The notes under the pieces are model-generated. The model was not told where the DNA came from, made no database searches, and was given only the letters and a program-made list of their open reading frames with translations. From the NCBI RefSeq assembly GCF_002160305.1, contig NZ_NFKI01000003.1, forward strand, positions 1-64,000: a stretch of 64,000 bases of DNA, in the 5' to 3' direction. This document shows positions 51,365 through 59,064 of the stretch, one piece after another. Source of the stretch: Pseudoflavonifractor sp. An184. GTDB taxonomy: Bacteria; Bacillota; Clostridia; Oscillospirales; Oscillospiraceae. The position numbers were made by a program, and so were the translations under genes. The number at the start of each line of letters is the position of its first letter. Within the stretch, counting starts at the first letter, position 1.

Positions 51365-53503
51365 ATGGAATCGTATCTGGCGCATATAACGGTAGATGGC
51401 AGAAAACAGACCGTTCTTCAGCATCTGGAGTCCACTGCCTGGCGATGCAGCACGTCTGCGCGTGCGTTCTGTGCCGCAGACCAGGGAGAGCTGGCTGGCC
51501 TGTCCCACGACTTAGGAAAGTATTCCAATGAGTTTCAAAATCGGCTTCTGCAACACGGCCCGAGGGTAGACCACGCTACCGCCGGGGCCTTTGAATGCTT
51601 TCGCTTGGGACAGCCCTATGCGGCGTTCGCAGTAGCCGGACATCACAGCGGTCTCCCTGATGGCGGAAGTCAAACGGACGCTCCGGATTCCAGTTCCTTT
51701 TTTGGCCGCATGAACCGTGCCCTTCAGGGCAGGCTGCCGGAGTATACCGTCTGGCAGTCCGAACTCACCCTGCCTGCTCCTCCTCTGCCAAACACTTTGG
51801 AGCCGCAGCTGGAGGGGATGTTCTTCACCCGTATGCTCTTCTCTTGTCTGGTGGACGCAGACTACTCCGATACAGCGGAATTTATGGCCAGCCGCCCCGG
51901 CACGGTATGCCCCAGCACATCCATGGATTCTTTGATGGCGCGGCTTCAGAACTACATCTCCGGATGGTTTCCGCCCAAAGGGGAACTGAATGCCCAGCGG
52001 TGCTCCATTCTAGCGCGTTGCATCCAGGAGGGAGAGCGGCAGACACCGGGCCTCTTTGCTCTGACCGTCCCTACCGGCGGAGGCAAGACCGTGGCCTCTC
52101 TGGCCTTTGCTCTGGCCCAAGCCAAAGCCCAGGGACTTTCTCGTATAATCTATGTGATCCCTTACACCTCCATCATTGAGCAGACCGCTCAAAAATTCCG
52201 CGAGATCCTGGGGGAGGACTGTGTTCTGGAGCACCACTCCGGCGTACTCTATGACATGGATCAGGAAGCCACTCCTGAATCCTCCCGCCTGGCTCGTGCC
52301 ACCGAGACCTGGGACATGCCGGTGATCGTGACCACAGCGGTGCAATTTTTTGAATCTCTCTTCTCCTGCCGTCCCTCTCAGTGCCGGAAACTCCACAATA
52401 TCGCCCAAAGCGTCATTGTATTTGACGAGGCACAGATGCTGCCTCTCCCCTACCTGCGCCCCTGCGTCTGGGCCATTGCCCAATTGGTCAAACACTACCG
52501 GGCCTCCGCGGTTCTGTGCACCGCCACTCAGCCGGCACTGGTCCCCATTTTCCGGGAATTTGCTCCGGAGCTTCCGGTCACAGAGCTCTGCCCACCGGAG
52601 CAATTCCGGTGGGATGTATTCCGGCGCGTGACCTTCCGGCAAGCGGGGCGGATAACCTATGAGGAACTTGCCGCGCAGCTTCAGGAGCAGGATCAGGTCC
52701 TGTGCGTTGTTAACTCCCGAAAATCAGCCCAGGAGATCTTTCTGCGGCTGGAGGGCGAGGGATGTTTCCATCTCTCCACCCTCATGTATCCCGCTCACCG
52801 CCGGGCTCAGTTGGAAGAGATCCGCTACCGGCTGGATAAGAGGCTTCCCTGCCGGGTGGTGTCCACCTCCCTGATTGAGGCCGGCGTGGATGTGGATTTC
52901 CCCGCCGTCTACCGGGAGGAGGCCGGACTGGATTCCATCCTCCAGGCCGCAGGACGGTGCAACCGGGAGGGGAAACGGCCTTTGGAAAACAGTATCGTCA
53001 CCGTATTCCGGGGCGAGGGGAACACACCTCCCCTCTTTGCCACTGCCATCGGAGCCGGCCGAGAGGCTATGGCCCGCTATGAGGACATCACCTCCCCGGA
53101 GGCCGTCCACACCTATTTTTCAAATCTTCTGGACTTGAAGGGAACAGAAGCCCAGGACGCGCAGCACATTCTCCCTCTGATGCAGTCTGAACTGTTTCCC
53201 TTCCGCACGGTGTCCGAGCGGTTTCATTTGATCGACAGCCCCACCGTCACCATTTACATTCCAAAAGAAAAGGGTGCCGAACTGATCGAGCGCCTGCGGA
53301 GCGGAGAACGTAGCCGAGACCTGTACCGCCGCCTGGGACAGTACGGAGTCTCCGTTTACGAGCAGCACTTCAACACACTGGACCAGGCCGGAGATCTGGA
53401 GCGGCTGGAGGACGGCTCGGTCATCCTCTCCAACCTGGACCTCTATTCCGAGGATACCGGTTTGAGTTTAAAGGCGGACAGCGGGAAAGGATTGTTTATT
53501 TAA
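51365..53503 (+). CDS. cas3: type I-C Cas3 helicase-nuclease
   Basis: A 712-residue Cas3. The N-terminal HD nuclease has LSHDLGKYSNEF (HD about 48-49), DHATAG and AGHHSG. The SF2 helicase follows: Walker A VPTGGGKTVASLAFALA, DExx box VFDEAQMLP, CTATQPAL and the C-terminal VSTSLIEAGVDVDFP and AAGRCNREGKR motifs. Cas3 is recruited by target-bound Cascade to unwind and degrade DNA. The start at 51365 puts the family N-terminus (ESYLAHITVDGRKQTVLQH) in frame; a TTG 9 nt upstream is possible. First gene of the I-C operon. Confidence 0.97.
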   Translation: MESYLAHITVDGRKQTVLQHLESTAWRCSTSARAFCAADQGELAGLSHDLGKYSNEFQNRLLQHGPRVDHATAGAFECFRLGQPYAAFAVAGHHSGLPDGGSQTDAPDSSSFFGRMNRALQGRLPEYTVWQSELTLPAPPLPNTLEPQLEGMFFTRMLFSCLVDADYSDTAEFMASRPGTVCPSTSMDSLMARLQNYISGWFPPKGELNAQRCSILARCIQEGERQTPGLFALTVPTGGGKTVASLAFALAQAKAQGLSRIIYVIPYTSIIEQTAQKFREILGEDCVLEHHSGVLYDMDQEATPESSRLARATETWDMPVIVTTAVQFFESLFSCRPSQCRKLHNIAQSVIVFDEAQMLPLPYLRPCVWAIAQLVKHYRASAVLCTATQPALVPIFREFAPELPVTELCPPEQFRWDVFRRVTFRQAGRITYEELAAQLQEQDQVLCVVNSRKSAQEIFLRLEGEGCFHLSTLMYPAHRRAQLEEIRYRLDKRLPCRVVSTSLIEAGVDVDFPAVYREEAGLDSILQAAGRCNREGKRPLENSIVTVFRGEGNTPPLFATAIGAGREAMARYEDITSPEAVHTYFSNLLDLKGTEAQDAQHILPLMQSELFPFRTVSERFHLIDSPTVTIYIPKEKGAELIERLRSGERSRDLYRRLGQYGVSVYEQHFNTLDQAGDLERLEDGSVILSNLDLYSEDTGLSLKADSGKGLFI

Positions 53504-53520
53504 TTCAAATATAGTATAAT
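53492..53520 (+). promoter_or_regulatory. internal promoter between cas3 and cas5
   Basis: TTGTTT (53492-53497), 17 bp, perfect TATAAT (53515-53520), in the short AT-rich gap after cas3; about 44 nt of leader to cas5. Confidence 0.6.
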
Positions 53521-53570
53521 TTCTCTGCGCTATATTCAGCATTTTATCTAGCAGAAAGAAGGAAATGCCA

Positions 53571-54233
53571 ATGATCCAATTGGAAGTCTGGGGAGACTAT
53601 GCGCTCTTCACTCGTCCAGAGATGAAGGTTGAGCGGGTCAGCTACGACGTGATGACCCCCTCCGCCGCCCGGGGACTGATCGAGGCTATCTACTGGCACC
53701 CAGGGCTGCGGTGGGTCATCGACCAAATCCATGTGTGCGCCCCCATCCGTTTCACCAACCTGCGGCGCAACGAAGTAAAATCCAAAATCCCAGCCCGGAC
53801 GGCACGCACCGTCATGGAAAAGGGGGAGGGACAGCTGTATCTGTGCACCTCGGACGACATCCAGCAGCGGGCCGCCCTGCTGCTGAGGGACGTACGCTAT
53901 GTGATCGAGGCCCATTTTGAGATGACAGACCAGGCCGCTCAGGGGGACAACCCCGGAAAGTTTCAGGATATTGTGAAGCGCCGGATCAAGCGGGGGCAGT
54001 TCTACCATCAGCCCTGCTTCGGCTGCCGGGAATTTCCCGCCCAATTCCGGTGGTGTGAGGAGCTCCCCCCCTGCCCCGATGAGCTGAAGGACAGGACCCA
54101 AGACCTGGGCTGGATGCTCTACGACATGGACTATACCGACCCGGAAAATATTCGGCCCCTATTCTTCCGGGGCTCCCTCCAAAACGGAGTTCTGAACGTC
54201 CCGGACCGGAACAGCGGGGAGGTGCGGGGATGA
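53571..54233 (+). CDS. cas5c: type I-C Cas5 (Cas5d), pre-crRNA endonuclease
   Basis: A 220-residue RAMP protein. In I-C systems, which lack Cas6, Cas5 cuts pre-crRNA and holds the 5' handle in Cascade. Family features are LEVWGDYALFTRPEMKVERVSYDVMTPSAARGLIEAIYW at the N-terminus, PIRFTNLRRNEVKSK and REFPAQFRW. The ATG at 53571 has AAGGAA 6 nt upstream; 53565 is also possible. Its stop overlaps the cas8 start by 4 nt. Confidence 0.96.
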   Translation: MIQLEVWGDYALFTRPEMKVERVSYDVMTPSAARGLIEAIYWHPGLRWVIDQIHVCAPIRFTNLRRNEVKSKIPARTARTVMEKGEGQLYLCTSDDIQQRAALLLRDVRYVIEAHFEMTDQAAQGDNPGKFQDIVKRRIKRGQFYHQPCFGCREFPAQFRWCEELPPCPDELKDRTQDLGWMLYDMDYTDPENIRPLFFRGSLQNGVLNVPDRNSGEVRG

Positions 54234-56005
54234 TTCTTCAGGCGCTGACCGAGTATTACCAGGCTCTGGAGCAGGGAGGAAAGATTGCCGCACCAGGCTG
54301 GAGCCCTGTAAAAGTCTCCTATGCCCTCTGTCTGGCAATGAACGGGACGTTGGAGCGCGTCGACTTTATGCAAACAGAACAGCCCAAGGGGAAAAAGATA
54401 GTCCTTGCACCCCAGAGTATTTCCCTCCCTGCTCCGGTCAAACGAACCGTGGGCGTGGCGGCTAACTTTCTGTGTGACAACTCCAGCTATTTTTTAGGGA
54501 TCGACAACAAGGGCAAGCCCCAGCGAACATTGGAATGTTTCTCCGCCTGCAAGGCGCTTCACGAGAAACTGCTGGAGCATGTGGATTCTCCAGCGGCCCA
54601 GGCGGTCTTGGCATTTTTTCGCACCTGGGAACCCAAAAAGGCATGGGAACATCCGGCCCTCCAAGAGCATTTGGATGGTATTCTCTCCGGCGGAAATCTC
54701 ATTTTCCGTACAGCGGAAGGTTTCGTCCATAGCGATCCCGCAATCCGTCAGACGTGGGAAACTTATTATAACTCCGCCGGAGACGGCCCCCAGGGCCTCT
54801 GCCTTGTCACCGGCGAGGTGGGCCCCATCGAAAATATCCATCCCTCCATCAAAAACGTGGCAGGCGCCCAATCCAGCGGCGCGGCTCTGGTATCCTTCAA
54901 CGCCCCGGCATTCTGTTCCTATGGCAAGGAACAGAATTTGAATGCTCCCACCGGAAAATTTGCCGCCTTCGCCTATACCACTGCCCTGAACCACCTGTTG
55001 TCCGACCGGGACCACGTGTTCCGCATCGGAGACGCCACTGTGGTCTGCTGGGCCAGAAACGCGAAACCGGCCTACGCCGCCCTGTTTGGAGGGGCTGCCT
55101 TCGGCGCCGCCGTCCCCTCCTACACGGAAAACGACCTGCGTGGAATGGTAAAAAGCCTCTGCGCCGGACAGCCGGTGACCTATGAGGCGGACAAGCTGGA
55201 CCCCGGCATGGACTTCTATGTCCTGGGCCTCTCCCCCAACGCCGCCCGGCTTTCGGTGCGGTTCTTCCTGCATAACACGTTTGGCGGCTTTCTGCGCAAC
55301 ATCCAGGCCCACTACGACCGGTTGGAGATCGTCCGGCCCGCTTATGACAAGTTCGAGACTCTCCCTCTTTGGAAGCTGCTCAGCGAGACGGTCAATCAGA
55401 ACTCCAGAGACAAATCCCCCGCCCCCGATCTGGCCGGCGAGGTCCTGCGGGCCGTCCTGATGAACACCCGCTATCCCGCCACGCTGCTCAACGGCGTGAC
55501 TTTACGCATCCGGGCGGAGCGGGAGATCACCCGAGGGAGAGCGGCTGTTTTAAAAGCCTATTATCGGAAGCTGCAGGAGACAATCAAACGAGAAAATCCC
55601 GACATACCGGAGGAGGTCTTACAAGTGTCTCTCAATCCTAATACGAACAATATTCCATACACGCTGGGACGGCTCTTCTCCGTCCTGGAGGCAATTCAGG
55701 AGTCCGCCAATCCAGGCGTCAACGCTACCATCAAAGATAAATATTTCAATTCTGCGGCCGCCACTCCGGCTGTCATCTTTCCGGTGCTGACCAATCTGGC
55801 GCAGAAGCATTTGAAAAAGCTGAGCAGTTCTAATCGTGGACTTTCTATTTCCTATGAGAAACAGCTCACAGAATTGTTTTCCAAATTTGATGGAACAGAG
55901 TATCCCGCCCGGATGAATCTGCCCCAGCAGGGCTCGTTCCAGCTTGGTTACTACCACCAGACCCAGGCCCGTTATCAGAAAAAGGAGGAAAAAGAACATG
56001 TCTGA
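54230..56005 (+). CDS. cas8c: type I-C Cas8c (Csd1) large subunit
   Basis: A 591-residue Csd1, the Cascade large subunit that reads the PAM and helps recruit Cas3. Recognisable blocks are MILQALTEYYQAL at the N-terminus, CLVTGEVGPIENIHPSIKNVAGAQSSGAALVSFN, and the C-terminal YTLGRLFSVLEAIQ and LNPNTNNI. Coupled to cas5 by a 4-nt overlap and to cas7 by 8 nt. Confidence 0.96.
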   Translation: MILQALTEYYQALEQGGKIAAPGWSPVKVSYALCLAMNGTLERVDFMQTEQPKGKKIVLAPQSISLPAPVKRTVGVAANFLCDNSSYFLGIDNKGKPQRTLECFSACKALHEKLLEHVDSPAAQAVLAFFRTWEPKKAWEHPALQEHLDGILSGGNLIFRTAEGFVHSDPAIRQTWETYYNSAGDGPQGLCLVTGEVGPIENIHPSIKNVAGAQSSGAALVSFNAPAFCSYGKEQNLNAPTGKFAAFAYTTALNHLLSDRDHVFRIGDATVVCWARNAKPAYAALFGGAAFGAAVPSYTENDLRGMVKSLCAGQPVTYEADKLDPGMDFYVLGLSPNAARLSVRFFLHNTFGGFLRNIQAHYDRLEIVRPAYDKFETLPLWKLLSETVNQNSRDKSPAPDLAGEVLRAVLMNTRYPATLLNGVTLRIRAEREITRGRAAVLKAYYRKLQETIKRENPDIPEEVLQVSLNPNTNNIPYTLGRLFSVLEAIQESANPGVNATIKDKYFNSAAATPAVIFPVLTNLAQKHLKKLSSSNRGLSISYEKQLTELFSKFDGTEYPARMNLPQQGSFQLGYYHQTQARYQKKEEKEHV

Positions 56006-56894
56006 TCCCATCAAAAACCGCTATGAATTCGTGATTTTGTTCGACGTGGAAAACGGCAATCCCAACGGGGACCCGGACGCGGGCAATATGCCCCGAGTGG
56101 ACCCGGAGACCGGTCTTGGCATTGTCACCGACGTGTGTCTGAAGCGGAAGATCCGCAACTATGTGGAGACCGTGAAGGAGGACAGCACCGGCTACCGCAT
56201 CTATGTTAAAGACGGCGTGCCCCTGAACCGCAGCGATGCTGAGGCTTACGCTGCTCTGGACGTGGATGAGAAATCGGTCAAGGAGAAGAAAAAAAGCGAT
56301 CCAGACCTGGATCGAAAAATCCGGGACTGGATGTGTGCCAACTTCTACGATATCCGCACCTTCGGCGCGGTTATGACCACCTTCGTGAAAGCGGCCCTGA
56401 ACTGCGGTCAGGTGCGTGGTCCGGTACAGCTGGGATTTGCCCGCAGCGTGGAGCCCATCGTTCCTCAGGAAGTCACCATTACGCGTGTGGCCATCACAAC
56501 TGAGGCAGACGCGGAAAAGAAGGGAACAGAAATGGGACGCAAGTATATCGTCCCCTATGGTCTCTACCGTTGTGAAGGGTATATCTCCGCCAATCTGGCC
56601 CGAAAGACCACCGGTTTTTCCGAAGAGGACCTGTCCCTTCTGTGGGAAGCTATTTTGAACATGTTTGAACACGACCACTCCGCCGCCCGTGGGAAAATGG
56701 CTGTCCGAGACCTGATCGTATTCAAGCATGACAGCGAGCTGGGCAATGCCCCTGCCTGGAAACTGTTCGAGGCGGTCCATGTGGATCGAAAGGATTCAGA
56801 TGTTACTGCTCCGGCACGCTCCTATCAGGACTATATCGTGTCAGTGGACGAGTCCGCTCTGCCTTCCGGCGTCACATGTGTGCAGATGGGGTGA
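55998..56894 (+). CDS. cas7c: type I-C Cas7 (Csd2) backbone subunit
   Basis: A 298-residue Cas7 that polymerises along the crRNA. Family motifs are NRYEFVILFDVENGNPNGDPDAGNMPRVDPETGLGIVTDVCLKRKIRNYV, RTFGAVMTT and GPVQLGFARSVEPI. The ATG at 55998 lies 9 nt after AAAGGAGG. Confidence 0.97.
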   Translation: MSDPIKNRYEFVILFDVENGNPNGDPDAGNMPRVDPETGLGIVTDVCLKRKIRNYVETVKEDSTGYRIYVKDGVPLNRSDAEAYAALDVDEKSVKEKKKSDPDLDRKIRDWMCANFYDIRTFGAVMTTFVKAALNCGQVRGPVQLGFARSVEPIVPQEVTITRVAITTEADAEKKGTEMGRKYIVPYGLYRCEGYISANLARKTTGFSEEDLSLLWEAILNMFEHDHSAARGKMAVRDLIVFKHDSELGNAPAWKLFEAVHVDRKDSDVTAPARSYQDYIVSVDESALPSGVTCVQMG

Positions 56895-57553
56895 CCTACT
56901 GTGAGGAGGACCTCCTCCCTCTCTCCGGCCTTCAGCATTTTGCTTTCTGCCGCCGCCAGTGGGCTCTGATTCATCTAGAGCAGCAGTGGCAGGAAAACCT
57001 GCGCACCGTAGAGGGAACGCTGCTCCATCAGCGGGCTCACGACGCCTCCCTCCGAGAGCGCCGGGGTGATCTGCTGATCCTCCGCGGTCTCTCCGTCGTC
57101 TCCCACACCTTGGGTCTGTCCGGTCAGTGCGACGTAGTGGAGTTTCATGCCTCGCCGGAGGGCATCCCGCTCCATGGGGAGGAGGGCCTCTGGCTTCCCT
57201 TCCCCGTGGAGTATAAACGCGGCCGTCCCAAAGCTCACCAGGCGGACGAACTCCAGCTTTGCGCCCAGGCCATGTGCCTGGAGGAGATGCTCTGCTGTTC
57301 TATCCCTGAGGGGGCACTCTTTTATGGAGAGCCGCGGCGGCGCACACCGGTCGCCTTTTCACCAGAACTGCGGGAGCGTGTCCGGTCTTACTCAGACGAG
57401 ATGCACCAGTTTTACCGCCGGGGGCATACGCCGAAAGCAAAGCCCAGCAAGTCCTGTAACGCCTGCTCTTTAAAGGACCTTTGCCTGCCCCAGTTGACCC
57501 GGCGAGGCTCTGTGTCCAACTATCTGAAGAAGGCCATGGAGGAGTTGATATGA
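56876..57553 (+). CDS. cas4: Cas4 RecB-like iron-sulfur nuclease
   Basis: A 225-residue Cas4 that trims prespacers and selects PAM-proper ends for Cas1-Cas2. An N-terminal cysteine (FCRRQWALI) and a C-terminal trio (SCNACSLKDLC) should bind a [4Fe-4S] cluster. The RecB nuclease core has GQCDVVEF and VEYKRGRP. It overlaps cas7 by 19 nt; the exact start (ATG 56876 or the GTG slightly downstream) is uncertain. Confidence 0.93.
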   Translation: MCADGVTYCEEDLLPLSGLQHFAFCRRQWALIHLEQQWQENLRTVEGTLLHQRAHDASLRERRGDLLILRGLSVVSHTLGLSGQCDVVEFHASPEGIPLHGEEGLWLPFPVEYKRGRPKAHQADELQLCAQAMCLEEMLCCSIPEGALFYGEPRRRTPVAFSPELRERVRSYSDEMHQFYRRGHTPKAKPSKSCNACSLKDLCLPQLTRRGSVSNYLKKAMEELI

Positions 57554-58581
57554 AACATCTGTTGAACACCCTCTTTGTCACCAGTGAGGATATCTACCTC
57601 TCCTTGGACGGGGAAAATGTGGTCGCAAACCGGGAACGGCAGGAAATCGCCCGATACCCTCTCCACACATTGGACGGGATCATATCGTTTTCCTATCCCG
57701 GGGCCTCCCCTGCTCTGATGGGCGCCTGCGCAAAGCGGGATATCTCTCTGGCGTTTTGTACCCCCCGAGGCCGTTTTTTGGCCCGTGTTACCGGGGCAAG
57801 CTCTGGGAACGTATTGCTTCGCCGTACTCAGTACCGAATTGCAGATGATCCAGGGCCGTGTTGCCGTATCGCCCGTAATATGATTTTGGGGAAGATATAT
57901 AATGCCCGCTGGAGCATTGAGCGGACCCGGCGCGACCATGGGCTTCGGTTGGATGCGGACCGTTTTTCCTCTGTTTCTTCTAAGATGAAAGTGCTTCTTC
58001 CACAAGTTGCGGAAGAAGCCTCTTTAGACAATTTACGCGGATTAGAAGGTGCAGGAGCCACACTTTATTTCAGTGTGTTTGACCAGATGATTTTAGGCGA
58101 AAAGCCTCTCTTTCAGTTTTCCGGTCGGAACCGCCGCCCACCTCAGGACCCAATCAACGCGCTCCTCTCCTTTGCTTATAGCCTGCTGACCCACGACTGT
58201 GCCTCCGCTCTGGAGAGTGTGGGCCTGGATTCCTATGTAGGCTTTCTCCACCGTGACCGCCCCGGACGCACCTCTCTGGCATTAGATCTCATGGAAGAAC
58301 TACGTCCCTGTATGGCGGACCGGTTCGTCCTGACGCTCGTCAATAACCGTGTCGTGGGCAACTCAGACTTTGATATTCGAGAAAATGGTGCTGTCTTTCT
58401 AAATGACACGGGCCGCCGGACTTTTTTGAAGCATTGGCAGACTCGAAAACAAGAGATACTGACCCATCCATATTTGCATGAAAAACTTCCCTGGGGATTG
58501 GTTCCCTATATTCAAGCGCTTCTTCTGGCACGCTGTCTCCGAGGAGATCTGGATTCCTATCCGCCTTTTTTGTGGAAGTGA
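57550..58581 (+). CDS. cas1: Cas1 integrase, subtype I-C
   Basis: A 343-residue Cas1 that integrates spacers. N-terminal beta domain (HLLNTLFVTSEDIYLSLDGENVVA), then the helical catalytic domain with LRGLEGAGATLYFSVFD (metal-binding Glu), NALLSFAYSLLTHDCASALESVGLDSYVGFLHRDRPGRTSLALDLMEELRP (His/Asp/Glu ligands). Overlaps the cas4 stop by 4 nt. Confidence 0.97.
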   Translation: MKHLLNTLFVTSEDIYLSLDGENVVANRERQEIARYPLHTLDGIISFSYPGASPALMGACAKRDISLAFCTPRGRFLARVTGASSGNVLLRRTQYRIADDPGPCCRIARNMILGKIYNARWSIERTRRDHGLRLDADRFSSVSSKMKVLLPQVAEEASLDNLRGLEGAGATLYFSVFDQMILGEKPLFQFSGRNRRPPQDPINALLSFAYSLLTHDCASALESVGLDSYVGFLHRDRPGRTSLALDLMEELRPCMADRFVLTLVNNRVVGNSDFDIRENGAVFLNDTGRRTFLKHWQTRKQEILTHPYLHEKLPWGLVPYIQALLLARCLRGDLDSYPPFLWK

Positions 58582-58590
58582 GGTTCTGGA

Positions 58591-58881
58591 ATGCTGGTCT
58601 TGATTACCTATGATGTCAACACGGAAGATTCCGCTGGGCGGAAACGGCTGCGGCAGATCGCCAAGCAATGTGTAAACTACGGGCAGCGGGTCCAAAATTC
58701 TGTTTTTGAATGTCTACTGGACTCGGCCCAGTGTAAATTGCTCCAGGCAAAGCTATGTGCGATCATGGACCCGGAAAAGGACAGCCTTCGGTTTTATTAC
58801 TTAGGGAAACGCTATGAAAATAAAATCGAACACTTCGGCCGTAAACAGACGTACCTGCCAGAGGAACCTATGATTCTTTAA
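58591..58881 (+). CDS. cas2: Cas2, subtype I-C
   Basis: A 96-residue ferredoxin-fold protein that dimerises as the core of the Cas1-Cas2 integrase. LITYDVNTEDSAGRKRLRQIAK and VQNSVFECLLD are family blocks. It starts 9 nt after cas1 and is the last gene before the leader. Confidence 0.97.
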   Translation: MLVLITYDVNTEDSAGRKRLRQIAKQCVNYGQRVQNSVFECLLDSAQCKLLQAKLCAIMDPEKDSLRFYYLGKRYENKIEHFGRKQTYLPEEPMIL

Positions 58882-59064
58882 CTGTGCGAATAGGAAGCGC
58901 ACACTGATTTCTTACTCGGTTCGCACTTGAAAAGCAGGATAAACATACCTGTCTTTATTAAAAATCCCATTTTGTGATTATTTTTATTTTGATTTTATAA
59001 GTATCTTTTTTAAAAATTAGAAAATCTATCCAAAATGGCCCGCAGCATTTTGGATATATTTGCA
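58882..59064 (+). promoter_or_regulatory. AT-rich CRISPR leader
   Basis: The 183-bp region between cas2 and the first repeat is strikingly AT-rich in a GC-rich genome. It contains a GTGCGAA...TTCGCAC inverted pair just after cas2 (about 58884-58927), a candidate promoter TTGTGA-18-TATAAG (58972-59001) and a perfect 10-bp inverted repeat ATCCAAAATG/CATTTTGGAT (59028-59037 and 59046-59055) ending 9 nt before repeat 1. Orientation (repeat 3' end ATTGAAAT) agrees with transcription away from cas2. Confidence 0.85.
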
